DNA from: Allobosea sp.
Lineage (GTDB): Bacteria; Pseudomonadota; Alphaproteobacteria; Rhizobiales; Kaistiaceae
Assembly: GCA_017307955.1 (NCBI GenBank)
Contig: JAFKFV010000024.1
Location: 19,107-83,106 of the forward strand
DNA: 64,000 bases
Direction: 5' to 3'
Below are positions 53,452-62,039 of the stretch, piece by piece. The notes under the pieces are model-generated. The model was not told the DNA's origin. It did not search any database and saw only the letters and a list, made by a program, of their open reading frames with translations. The position numbers and the translations under genes were made by a program. Positions within the stretch are counted from its first letter, which is position 1. Every line of letters begins with the position of its first letter.

Positions 53452-54195
53452 ATGACCAGCCCTGACACGACGCCCGCCTCCCGCCGCTTCGCCCTGCCGC
53501 TCGACCCGCGCGGCATCCTTCTGCGCGCCGCCCGCATGGGCCGCGTTCTCGTCGGCGTGCGCGCGCCCGGCGCGCTCTTGGAGCGGATCGGGCCGTTCGA
53601 TCCGGTCGTGGAGCGGGGCGATGGCTGGCTGGTCTCGGAAAATGCCAGCGGCCGCACGGCCATCGATCCGGCCGCCGTCGCATCCATCGTCACCGATGTC
53701 AGCGAGACGCCGCATGACACGCTGCTGACCTATGTCGATTTCCTCGATGCGGACGGGGCCTCGATCGTGAAGGTGACGGCGCTGGACGGTCCGGAACTGC
53801 TCGAAGCGGCGTTGGACGGCCTGCCGCGGGACCCGCTCCCCTATGTGCCGCCGCTGCCGCGCACGACCATTCCCGTCGACCAGAACGATCCGGGCGCCCT
53901 GCCCTTCCGAGCCGCGGTGGCGAGCGGCGAGACGGTGACGCTCGTCGCCGTTCGGCCCGGCGCCGAGCAGAGCCATACCGGCACCGTCGAGGCCGTCCGG
54001 CTCGGCCACTCCTATGTGAACCTCATCCAGAGCGACATGCACCTGCATCTCTCCGCCGGCGCGGTCGGCGCGTGGCGGCGGAACACCGAGGGAGCGCGCG
54101 TGACGCTCGCGGCGGAGGATGCCGAGGGCCGGCCGATCGGCCTCACAGTGTCGGGCCCGGCATCGGCCTTCGCGGAAGCCGGCGTCCCCGCCTGA
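53452..54195 (+). CDS. Unknown protein, possibly a ChuX/HutX-like fold
   Basis: The 247-residue protein starts at 53452 after a GGAG site. The C-terminal half (about 190-240) has LIQSDMHLHLSAGAVGAWRRNTEGARVTL...DAEGRPIGLTVSGP, similar in layout to the repeated motif of HemS/ChuX/HutX haem-handling proteins (xLHLxxxxI..xWxV...D..G). An N-terminal copy may lie around TPHDTLLTYVDFLDADGASIVKVTAL. No haem-uptake genes are adjacent. The assignment is tentative. Confidence 0.45.
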   Translation: MTSPDTTPASRRFALPLDPRGILLRAARMGRVLVGVRAPGALLERIGPFDPVVERGDGWLVSENASGRTAIDPAAVASIVTDVSETPHDTLLTYVDFLDADGASIVKVTALDGPELLEAALDGLPRDPLPYVPPLPRTTIPVDQNDPGALPFRAAVASGETVTLVAVRPGAEQSHTGTVEAVRLGHSYVNLIQSDMHLHLSAGAVGAWRRNTEGARVTLAAEDAEGRPIGLTVSGPASAFAEAGVPA

Positions 54196-54210
54196 GGCCG
54201 AAACGAAAAC

Positions 54211-54234
54211 GGCGCCGGCTGTGACGCCGGCGCC
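54211..54234. terminator. Bidirectional terminator hairpin
   Basis: GGCGCCGGC (54211-54219) and GCCGGCGCC (54226-54234) form a perfect 9-bp stem with a 6-nt loop between two convergent genes. An AAAA stretch precedes it, giving a T-tract on the minus strand. Confidence 0.8.
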
Positions 54235-54265
54235 GCTTGATGGCTGCCCTGCTCGCGCGCGGCGA

Positions 54266-54598
54266 TCAGTTCTCTTCTTCGCGCGCCTGCTTGATGTCGG
54301 CGATGAATTCCTCGGCACCCTGCTTCACCTCGCGCACATGGTCGCCCGCGTCCTTGAGGAAGCGATCGAGCTCGAGCTTGAGGCCGGTGGCGGAGGGCTT
54401 CTCGGTGCCGTCGGCATAGGAAATCATGCGCGCGGTCACGGCGAGGTCGAGCAGCAGCGCGACCAGGAGGCCGTCGTCCAGCTCCTGCTCGTCCGCATAG
54501 TCCGAGACGATCTCGAACAGCGCGCTGCGATGCTCCTCATATTCCTCGGCGAAGGCCTCGAATTCGGCATCCTCGGTCGGCTGGTTGGGGTCGCTCAT
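54266..54598 (-). CDS. Small acidic helical protein of unknown function
   Basis: The 110-residue product is strongly acidic and almost all helix-forming (EDAEFEAFAEEYEEHRSALF, EQELDDGLLVALLLDLAVTA). It starts with GAG-rich ribosome-binding sequence and ends in charged EEEN. It looks conserved with gpt in rhizobia but I recognise no named family. It starts 10 bp after gpt and is probably co-transcribed with it. Confidence 0.6.
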   Translation of the reverse strand: MSDPNQPTEDAEFEAFAEEYEEHRSALFEIVSDYADEQELDDGLLVALLLDLAVTARMISYADGTEKPSATGLKLELDRFLKDAGDHVREVKQGAEEFIADIKQAREEEN

Positions 54599-54608
54599 GC
54601 TGTTCTCC

Positions 54609-55106
54609 TCAGCCGACGATCGGCGGTTGAAACGTCAATCCCATGTCCCACGGGAAATAGATCCACGTATCCTGCGACACTTCCGTGATGAATGTGTCGA
54701 CCACGGGGCGGCCGAGCGGCTTGGCATAGAGCGTCGCATAATGCGCCTTCGGCAGCATGTCGCGCACCAGCCGCGCCGTCTTGCCGGTATCGACGAGGTC
54801 GTCGATCACCAGGATGCCGTTGCCCTCGCCGCCGGCGAGATCGATCACCGCCTGGCTGACACCTTTCAGGACCTTGAGCGAGCCCTGCTCCTGATAGTCG
54901 TGATAGGAGGCGACGCAGACTGTCTCGACGACGCGGATGCCGAGCTCGCGGGCGACCACCGCCGCCGGCACGAGGCCGCCGCGCGTCACGCAGACGATCG
55001 CTTCCCACTTCTTGTCGCCGGAAAGGCGCCAGGTCAGCGCGCGCGCGTCGCGGTGGAACTGGTCCCAGGAAACCGGAAACGCCTTGTCGCTGCGCGCATC
55101 TGCCAT
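54609..55106 (-). CDS. gpt: Xanthine-guanine phosphoribosyltransferase
   Basis: The 165-residue enzyme salvages xanthine and guanine with PRPP. The PRPP motif is VIDDLVDTGKTARLV, preceded by IVCVTRGGLVPAAVVARELG, and followed by ATLYAKPLGRP. Length and motif order match E. coli Gpt. The ATG at 55106 is used; an extension to 55166 lacks fold similarity. Confidence 0.94.
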   Translation of the reverse strand: MADARSDKAFPVSWDQFHRDARALTWRLSGDKKWEAIVCVTRGGLVPAAVVARELGIRVVETVCVASYHDYQEQGSLKVLKGVSQAVIDLAGGEGNGILVIDDLVDTGKTARLVRDMLPKAHYATLYAKPLGRPVVDTFITEVSQDTWIYFPWDMGLTFQPPIVG

Positions 55107-55249
55107 AGCCCGTCTCCCCGCATGACCTGATCGACGAGCCATGAAGCGAGCCGCCGCCACGCGCAATCTGCCAGAGGTCGCGCTCCACAGGAAAGTGGGG
55201 CGCGGCGTCTTTTGCGGGCGAAGGGCCCTCTCCGCAGGCGGAGCGATCG

Positions 55250-56008
55250 TTAGCGCGGACCAGTCAACAGCGAGGCGATCAGCTGCTCGACCGCGCGGAC
55301 GGCCTCGGCGAGGCGGACTTCGTCGCGCGAGCGCAGCACGATGTCGGTCGCGAAGCCGCCGTCGAGCATCTTGGGGTAGCTGCCGATCGAGACGTCCGGA
55401 AAGTCCTTCTGGATCGCGCCGAGCCCGGCGGCGATGCGGCCCTCGCCCATCGAGGCGGGAACGGTCGCCGAGAGCATCTTGGCGCCGGTCGGGATCGTCG
55501 CCGTCACCGCGTCGAGCATCGCCTGCATGATGACCGGGACGCCGGCCATGACATGCACATTGCGGATGGTGAAGCCCGGCGCCCTGGAGACGGGATTGTC
55601 GATGAGCGCGGCGCCGGCCGGGATGCGCGCCATGCGCAGCCGCGCCTCGTTGAGGTTCGCCTCGCCGTAATGCTCGGTCAGGATCGCGACGGCGCGCGGG
55701 TCGTGGTCGATGGTGACGCCGAACGCCTTGGCCATGGCATCAGCGGTGATGTCGTCATGGGTCGGGCCGATGCCGCCGGTGGAGAAGACGTGCTCGTAGC
55801 GCGCCGAGAGAGCGCGGACGGCGGCGACGATCTCTTCTTCGATATCCGGCACGATGCGGACTTCGCGGATATCGATGCCGATCGCCGTGCAGTATTCGGC
55901 GATGTAGCCGATATTCTTGTCCTTGGTCCGGCCGGACAGGATCTCGTCGCCGATCACCAGGATGGCAGCGGTGACGATCCGGTGGGTTGCAGCGCCGCTC
56001 GCGGTCAT
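55250..56008 (-). CDS. CinA-like molybdopterin-binding domain protein
   Basis: The 252-residue product is the N-terminal MoaB/Mog fold of CinA: AILVIGDEILSGRTKDKN, HVFSTGGIGPTHDDITADAMAKAFG and NPVSRAPGFTIRNVHVMAGVP. The C-terminal NMN deamidase domain of full CinA is absent. Family members are annotated as competence/damage-inducible protein A; the single-domain form occurs in many rhizobia, and its reaction is unclear. Confidence 0.9.
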   Translation of the reverse strand: MTASGAATHRIVTAAILVIGDEILSGRTKDKNIGYIAEYCTAIGIDIREVRIVPDIEEEIVAAVRALSARYEHVFSTGGIGPTHDDITADAMAKAFGVTIDHDPRAVAILTEHYGEANLNEARLRMARIPAGAALIDNPVSRAPGFTIRNVHVMAGVPVIMQAMLDAVTATIPTGAKMLSATVPASMGEGRIAAGLGAIQKDFPDVSIGSYPKMLDGGFATDIVLRSRDEVRLAEAVRAVEQLIASLLTGPR

Positions 56009-56234
56009 TCGTTCACTCCGTCGCGCCCTCGCTCGGGCCGAGGACGGATTTAGAGCCTTTCCCGGCCGGCTGGAAGGCCTGCACCGTCATTGGCGAGCCC
56101 GTTCAAGGACATGTGGCGCCAGAAGAGCCTTGCAACGCCCCGCCCGATACGCCAAATCGGGGTTAACAATCCCGACGACCCTTGCTTGTGCCGCCGGCCG
56201 GACGCTCTCCGGCTCGCCGCAGCCGGAGCCACCC

Positions 56235-57068
56235 ATGGTCAGCTATGTCGATGCCGATGCCGCGCCCTTGAAGAATACGGGCCAGATCCGCCTCTACGGG
56301 CCGGACGCCTTCGCGGCGATGCACCGCGCCGGCCGCCTCGCCGCCGAATGCCTCGACGGCCTCGCAGATATCGTGAAGCCGGGCGTGCCGACCGATGTCA
56401 TCGATCGCTATGTCTACGAGTTCGGCGCCGATCACGGCGCGCTGCCGGCGACGCTCGGCTATCGCGGCTATACGCGCTCGACCTGCACCTCGATCAACCA
56501 TGTCGTCTGCCACGGCATTCCGAACGAGAAGCCGCTGCGCGACGGCGACATCGTCAATGTCGACGTGACCTTCATCCTCGACGGCTGGTATGGCGACTCG
56601 AGCCGCATGTACAATGTCGGCGAGGTGAAGCGCGCGGCCGAGCGGCTGGTCGAGGTCACCTACGAGTCGCTGATGCGCGGCATCGCGGCGGTGAAGTCGG
56701 GCGCCACGACCGGCGATATCGGCCATGCCATCCAGTCCTTCGCGGAAGGCGAGCGCTGCAGCGTCGTGCGCGATTTCTGCGGCCACGGCGTCGGGCGCCT
56801 GTTCCACGACACGCCCAACATCCTGCATTACGGCAATCCCGGCGAGGGCATCGAGCTGCGGCCCGGCATGATCTTCACCATCGAGCCGATGATCAATCTC
56901 GGCCGTCCGCATGTGAAGGTGCTTTCCGACGGCTGGACGGCGGTGACGCGCGACCGCTCGCTCTCGGCGCAGTTCGAGCACACGGTCGGCGTGACGGAAA
57001 CGGGCTGCGAGATCTTCACGCTCTCGCCGCGCGGCCATACCTGTCCGCCCTATCCGATTGCGGCATGA
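56235..57068 (+). CDS. map: Methionine aminopeptidase
   Basis: The 277-residue type I enzyme removes the N-terminal Met from new proteins. The five metal ligands are recognisable: NVDVTFILDGWYGDSSR (two Asp), FCGHGVGRLFHDTPN (His), IFTIEPMI (Glu) and FEHTVGVTE (Glu). The ATG at 56235 follows GGAGCC. Its stop overlaps the radC start (ATGA), a pairing common in rhizobia. Confidence 0.97.
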   Translation: MVSYVDADAAPLKNTGQIRLYGPDAFAAMHRAGRLAAECLDGLADIVKPGVPTDVIDRYVYEFGADHGALPATLGYRGYTRSTCTSINHVVCHGIPNEKPLRDGDIVNVDVTFILDGWYGDSSRMYNVGEVKRAAERLVEVTYESLMRGIAAVKSGATTGDIGHAIQSFAEGERCSVVRDFCGHGVGRLFHDTPNILHYGNPGEGIELRPGMIFTIEPMINLGRPHVKVLSDGWTAVTRDRSLSAQFEHTVGVTETGCEIFTLSPRGHTCPPYPIAA

Positions 57069-57634
57069 GCGACGGCTTCGGGGACGGACCCGACGTTCCG
57101 CACTTCGTCGGCCATCGCGAGCGCCTGAAGGCGCGCTTCCGCGAGCATGGCGGCGATGGGCTGGCCGACTATGAGCTGCTCGAACTGATCCTCTTCGCCG
57201 GCGTGCCGCGGCGCGACACCAAGCCGATCGCCAAGGCGCTGATCGCCCGGTTCGGCACCTTCACGGAAGTCCTTGCCGCGCCGGAAGCCCGCCTCATGGA
57301 AGTGCCGGGCGTCGGCGCCTCGGTGGCGCTGCATCTGAAGATCGTGCATGCGGCGGCGAAGCGGCAGGCGCGCGGCGCCGCCCGCGAGCGGCCGCTGCTC
57401 GGCTCCTGGAGCGCGGTGATCGATTATTGCCGCGTCGCCATGGCCTATGAGGAAAAGGAGCAGTTCCGCATCCTCTTCCTCGACAAGAAGAACGCCCTCA
57501 TCGCCGACGAGGTGCAGCAGACCGGCACCGTCGACCACACGCCCGTCTATCCGCGCGAGGTCGTGAAGCGCGCGCTCGAGCTTTCGGCGACGGCGATCGT
57601 GCTCGTGCACAATCACCCCACTTGCTCATTTTGA
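57065..57634 (+). pseudogene. radC: radC, truncated at the JAB/MPN motif by an integrated element
   Basis: The 189-residue product has the RadC N-terminal helix-hairpin-helix (DYELLELILFAGVPRRDTKPIA..., LMEVPGVGASVALHLKIVHAA) and most of its MPN domain (SWSAVIDYCRVAMAYEEKEQFRILFLDKKNALI, PREVVKRALEL). It runs to LVHNHP, then changes to TCSF and stops. Full RadC continues with S-G-D-P-T-P-S-x-x-D and about 45 more residues, so the catalytic Asp is lost. The break is followed by a tyrosine integrase, so this is probably the left attachment junction. The protein may be non-functional. Confidence 0.9.
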
Positions 57635-57700
57635 TCACGCCGAATCACGCTCAATACCGCTGAAACACTGGGAATATCGTGCATTTTTAACATTGCGTAG

Positions 57701-57730
57701 TGGGGGCGGTTTTGGCAAACTGGGGGCGGT
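57701..57730. repeat. Direct repeat between radC and the integrase
   Basis: TGGGGGCGGT occurs at 57701-57710 and again at 57721-57730 with 20-bp period, in the 183-bp gap between radC' and the integrase. Such spacing suits arm-type integrase or excisionase binding sites; this is inference. Confidence 0.5.
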
Positions 57731-57817
57731 AAGAGGGGTAGTAAACGGCCTTCCGCTCCCAACTAGCGATCCCTGTTTCTCCCCGACCGATCCCTGCTCC
57801 GGAAAGGAAGAAACGCC

Positions 57818-59059
57818 GTGCCCGCTCTAACCGACACCTCGATCCGACATGCGCTGAAGCGCGTTGAGTTGAGCCAGAAGCAAGAAAATCTTGCTGATGG
57901 CGAAGGACGCGGCACGGGCCGTCTCGTCCTCGTTCTCAAGCCCATGCCGAAGCGTGTCACTGCCGATTGGATGGCGCAGCAATGGCGTGACGGCAAGCGC
58001 ACAAAGAAGAAGATCGGCGCCTATCCCTCAATGACGCTCGCCCAAGCTCGCGGGATCTACAAGCGCGACTTTGCCGACGTTATTCAGAAAGGCAGAAGCA
58101 TCAAGGTCGCCACCGACACCCGCCCGGGCACTGTCGCCGATTTGTTCGAGGGCTATGTCGCCGCCCTCAAGGACGCGGGCAAACCCTCCTGGAAGGAGAC
58201 CGAAAAGGGTCTGAACAAGATCGCCGATACGCTCGGACGCAATCGCCTAGCCCGCGAGATCGAGGCCGAGGAAATCATCGAACTGATCCGCCCGATCTAC
58301 GAGCGCGGCGCGAAGTCGATGGCAGACCATGTGCGGTCCTATCTCCATGCCGCTTTTAGCTGGGGCATGAAGTCCGACAATGACTATCGGCAGCAATCCT
58401 CTCGTCGCTTCCGCCTCCCCTTCAATCCAGCGACCGGAATTCCGACCGAGCCCAAGGTTCAGGGCACGCGCTGGCTCGACGAGGATGAATTCGTCCAGCT
58501 CTATCGTTGGCTCGAATGCCCTGACACGCCAGTCCATCCTTCCTATCCGCGCGCCGTGCAGATCATCATGCTGACCGGCCAGCGCGTCGAGGAGATCGCG
58601 CGCCTCCATGTCGATCAGTGGGACGCCAAGGAGCGGATCATCGACTGGTCGAAGACCAAGAACGACCAACCTCACGCCGTTCCAGTGCCCCTACTCGCCG
58701 CCGAATTGATCGAGTCGATTACACCGAACGAATGGGGCTGGTACTTCCCATCGGCCAAAGACCCGAAGAAGCCCGTCAGCCACGGAACGCTCTATAGCTT
58801 CGTCTGGCGTCAGCGGGATCGCGGCGTGATCCCCTACGCGACGAACCGCGACCTGCGCCGAACCTTCAAGACCCTCGCCGGCAAGGCGGGCTTATCGAAG
58901 GAAATCCGCGACCGCCTCCAGAACCACGCTCTGCAGGATGTCAGCTCCAAGCATTACGACCGCTGGCACTACATGGTCGAGAAGCGCGCGGGAATGGCGA
59001 AATGGGACAAGTTCGTCCGCGCCATGCTAGCGAAGAAGCGCCTGAAGGCCGCCGCATGA
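57818..59059 (+). CDS. int: Tyrosine recombinase / phage-type integrase
   Basis: The 413-residue product has the P4-like layout: an N-terminal DUF4102-type arm-binding domain (about 1-95), a core-binding domain (about 100-200, GTVADLFEGYVAALKDAGKPSW) and a catalytic domain. The catalytic residues are R in MLTGQRVEEIARLHVD, the NRDLRRTFKTLAG box (R in place of the usual first His of HxxR), LQNHALQDVSSKHYDRW (H and Tyr nucleophile). It would integrate and excise the element found in radC. It reads away from radC, 183 bp downstream of the break. Confidence 0.93.
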   Translation: MPALTDTSIRHALKRVELSQKQENLADGEGRGTGRLVLVLKPMPKRVTADWMAQQWRDGKRTKKKIGAYPSMTLAQARGIYKRDFADVIQKGRSIKVATDTRPGTVADLFEGYVAALKDAGKPSWKETEKGLNKIADTLGRNRLAREIEAEEIIELIRPIYERGAKSMADHVRSYLHAAFSWGMKSDNDYRQQSSRRFRLPFNPATGIPTEPKVQGTRWLDEDEFVQLYRWLECPDTPVHPSYPRAVQIIMLTGQRVEEIARLHVDQWDAKERIIDWSKTKNDQPHAVPVPLLAAELIESITPNEWGWYFPSAKDPKKPVSHGTLYSFVWRQRDRGVIPYATNRDLRRTFKTLAGKAGLSKEIRDRLQNHALQDVSSKHYDRWHYMVEKRAGMAKWDKFVRAMLAKKRLKAAA

Positions 59060-59243
59060 CTCTCGCCCTAGCCCGTTCGATTTGTCACATCCGGGCTGCT
59101 CGGCCGTTGCGAGTAATATCGACCAACCATGGCAGGCAGCGTCTTCAAACTGCGCCCGCCATCATCGGCAGGACATGCGCTGGCATATAGTAGTCAGTCC
59201 GAAAAGCGCCCACCAAGCCTTTGATAGATCATGACAGCGCCGC

Positions 59244-60569
59244 TCACACTGAGAACTGCGCAAACCCGTTGTCCAGCATGGACTGACCAATGCCAACCGT
59301 TTGCGCTTCAATCTCACGCAAAATCGCCATATGGGAAATCGCCTTCATAAGCTCCGTGGCGTCCCAAAGCCTCGCGCCCTCAAGAATCTGCGAGGTCTTG
59401 TCCGTCCGATGTGCGTAGAAGTTCCGCGTGGCAGCCAGTTGCGAAATAGCCGCTTTCTGTTTCAGGTCAGGGCGAAGTACCTTGATCTCTGCCGCGAATA
59501 GCTCCCAGTAGTATTTTAGCCGCTGGCGAAGCCCCGGCTCGTGCGCATGAGCCAATACGCCGCCAACCCGATCAACGACATCGTCGGAAATGCCCGCTGT
59601 CCGGAGAGTATCCAAGATAGGTTCTGCGATAATTGGGCTTGCTGACAGAGGTGCCGTCCGACGATGAGCTGCCTCGATCGCCTGAACAAAAAGCTGGAAT
59701 CGTAGTGCCGGTTCCAGATCTCGTTGCTCTAAACCCTGGAAGTGCAGACTGACTGCATCTGCCAGTCCATCTGCCCGAACCAGCCAACGGTCGAGAAGCG
59801 CCGCCAGCTCAACAGGATCGTCAAAGCTCACGATCCTGTTGGCCGGCTTATCAGAAAGCTGCGTCGCTCGGAGACCGTGGATACCGACGTCATGGGGGCG
59901 ATCATCTTCGGTTAGCCGAAGGTAGGCCTCGTTGATACCTAAAATCCGCCCCATGAGCAGCGAGAAAAACTGCCTCACCCGGTTCATCTTTTCCAGCGCA
60001 GTGTCCAAATCGACAGGCGCCTCAAAGCGTAATTTGACAGGATACCTAAAGGCAAGCGATGGACCTCCAACGAGGTCGCCGTTGGTCTTCATGTCTTGGC
60101 CAAGCTCTACTTTGAGCTTCGCTTCAGAACAGTCGAGTTCGATCGGCTTGGCTGGATTGAAAGTCCAATTCAATGCAACCCGATTGTCCGGCAACAGCAT
60201 GATCGAGTGCTGCAGGCCCGTGACATGGTGAATCTTCGCGACATCCTCGACATACACGCACCAGCAATCAGAACGAACATCATCAAGTGTCGGAAACAGA
60301 GCCTCTTCCAATGCCAGGGACACGCTGAACATGCTCACCCCGCTAACGCCGAGCCTAGTTTTCGAGCTTATTCGACGGAGATGTAGCAGAGAAAAATAGC
60401 TGCTATTGGTTCGAAAATGAACCAAATCCAACTTCTCCGGGATGACACCTCGGAAATTTCCTTCCGGATCGGACACTTCAAGGCGAAGGCGATTGTTGAT
60501 CAGCCGGAGCGCCGCGCCGAAACGCTGTTCACTGAAAAATACATGGCCACGATGTTCTTCAAAGGACAC
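59244..60569 (-). CDS. ApeA-like HEPN-domain protein (candidate anti-phage RNase)
   Basis: The 441-residue protein has a C-terminal HEPN domain with the RNase motif R-x4-H in AATRNFYAHRTDK (near 395), preceded by FQLFVQAIEAAHRRT and LRQRLKYYWELF, the pattern of Apea-like HEPN proteins. The N-terminal 260 residues, beginning EEHRGHVFFSEQRFGAALRL, resemble the ApeA N-terminal domain, which is thought to sense phage. ApeA aborts infection by cutting RNA. It is 32 bp downstream of a CoiA/DUF6035-like gene in the same orientation. The role in defence is inferred from family and from the mobile-element setting. Confidence 0.65.
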   Translation of the reverse strand: MSFEEHRGHVFFSEQRFGAALRLINNRLRLEVSDPEGNFRGVIPEKLDLVHFRTNSSYFSLLHLRRISSKTRLGVSGVSMFSVSLALEEALFPTLDDVRSDCWCVYVEDVAKIHHVTGLQHSIMLLPDNRVALNWTFNPAKPIELDCSEAKLKVELGQDMKTNGDLVGGPSLAFRYPVKLRFEAPVDLDTALEKMNRVRQFFSLLMGRILGINEAYLRLTEDDRPHDVGIHGLRATQLSDKPANRIVSFDDPVELAALLDRWLVRADGLADAVSLHFQGLEQRDLEPALRFQLFVQAIEAAHRRTAPLSASPIIAEPILDTLRTAGISDDVVDRVGGVLAHAHEPGLRQRLKYYWELFAAEIKVLRPDLKQKAAISQLAATRNFYAHRTDKTSQILEGARLWDATELMKAISHMAILREIEAQTVGIGQSMLDNGFAQFSV

Positions 60570-60601
60570 TTCGATACTCTCTTTTGCTTATAGAATCGAA
60601 G

Positions 60602-61879
60602 TCACCTTCGCTCCGTCATTTTATGCCTCGAAGCGAACGCTTCTGGAAAGAGCGCCAGAGCAATACGCCCCGTCAAGCTCTTTGGATCGTCTTGCTCCGC
60701 CTTGAGCGCAATCGCCAGCTTGCTCCGAACGCTCTTTGTTTCCAGAAGGTCTTTGCTGCCCGCAAGCTCGGCAAATCGACGGATGAGGCGCGCAAAGCGA
60801 TGCCGCCGCTCTACGTTGAGAAATGTATTCAACACCTCCACGAGGTTCTTCTGACGAGACCCTACCGGGCGGCCATCAAGCAGGGAGAGTAGGCAATTGA
60901 TCAAGGAGTCCATATCGGCCTCCTCGAGTGTGCGGTCGTCGACATCGATGAGCGATAGCTTGTCAGCCAATTCAGCAAGAAGCGTCCCTCGTTCCGGCCG
61001 CGGAGTACCATGCTCACCAGTTGCCGCACGCCAACGAGCCCGGAAGTCCTCGTGCCAATGGGGCTCAGGCGCCACAGCAAAAGCACGGCCGCTCGAAAGC
61101 CAATTCAGTTCATGAAGACCGACGAGCTTGGATTGCCACAAATTCTCCCGGATCCAGAAAGCGCGAAGAATGACCTCGTTCCGTTGCCGTGAGAGCCGAA
61201 CGGTCTCGTTGTCCATCGAGATCAGGTTCTTATTGTGCGAATAGAAAATGTCTTCGAATGAACTGAGAAGCCGTCCGTTTGTCGCCGGCGGCTCAAAATT
61301 CCACGTCAGCCACAGAAGCCGATACGCCTCGCTGTCATAGAAGTCTTCGCGCTGGATGATGATCGGGATCTGGGTCGTCGCGAGCTGAACTTCGACGACA
61401 ACCGGCGCTTCATCGTAAACTGCGCGCACGTCGGGGCGTCGGCGGCCTCCTTCGGTGATGAGATAGGCATCGACGACCACGCTTTCCGGCTTGGTCCGGC
61501 GATCCGCCGCGAGGAGTTCACCAACGATATTTTTGATCTTCGCATGCAACGGACTCTCTTGAGCGCCGTCAAACTGCCGCCCGCTGACTGCGTCCACCCC
61601 GGATGGCATCCCGGTCCACCATGAGCAGTCTTCAGGAGCACCCGGATGATGCTTCCAATATGGCTGCCCGGTTCGACGTTCACGTGGAGCGTAGACCGCA
61701 TGCCCACATAAGCCGCAAACGTAACGCGGTCGACGTTCCAGCCGGGCTCTGGTCGCAAGCCGCCTGACAACCTGGTATTCGTCTTTGGGCATCCCCATCA
61801 ACGCATCGCTTGAGATCGTAAGCATCGTTTCCAGGTCGATGGCTCTTTTAAGTGTCCTCTTGAATTGCTTTCCTGCCAT
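60602..61879 (-). CDS. CoiA/DUF6035-like zinc-ribbon PD-(D/E)XK protein
   Basis: The 425-residue product starts near AGKQFKRTLKRAIDLETM and has a zinc ribbon (YVCGLCGHAVY ... HHPGAPEDCSWW) followed by a PD-(D/E)XK-type nuclease core: ESPLHAKIKNIVGELLA, RRRPDVRAVYDEAPVVVEVQ (D...ExQ) and IIIQREDFYDSEAYRLLWLTW. The C-terminal half is helical and unrecognised. CoiA relatives act on DNA in competence; DUF6035 proteins occur in mobile and defence contexts. The first in-frame ATG at 61921 is an alternative start. It is probably one transcript with the HEPN gene. Confidence 0.65.
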   Translation of the reverse strand: MAGKQFKRTLKRAIDLETMLTISSDALMGMPKDEYQVVRRLATRARLERRPRYVCGLCGHAVYAPRERRTGQPYWKHHPGAPEDCSWWTGMPSGVDAVSGRQFDGAQESPLHAKIKNIVGELLAADRRTKPESVVVDAYLITEGGRRRPDVRAVYDEAPVVVEVQLATTQIPIIIQREDFYDSEAYRLLWLTWNFEPPATNGRLLSSFEDIFYSHNKNLISMDNETVRLSRQRNEVILRAFWIRENLWQSKLVGLHELNWLSSGRAFAVAPEPHWHEDFRARWRAATGEHGTPRPERGTLLAELADKLSLIDVDDRTLEEADMDSLINCLLSLLDGRPVGSRQKNLVEVLNTFLNVERRHRFARLIRRFAELAGSKDLLETKSVRSKLAIALKAEQDDPKSLTGRIALALFPEAFASRHKMTERR

Positions 61880-62039
61880 CGTGACAAACCATCCCCATCG
61901 ACCGCATTCTAACGATTTCATCCCGGTTCAAGCCGATTGAACCAACAAACCTCTCCGTGCGGTGCTTATCGCGCCGTCAGGTTGAGACCCGATCGGCCCT
62001 ACACAGCAAAAGGCCGTCGCTTTGGGACCGCGTCGTCGG

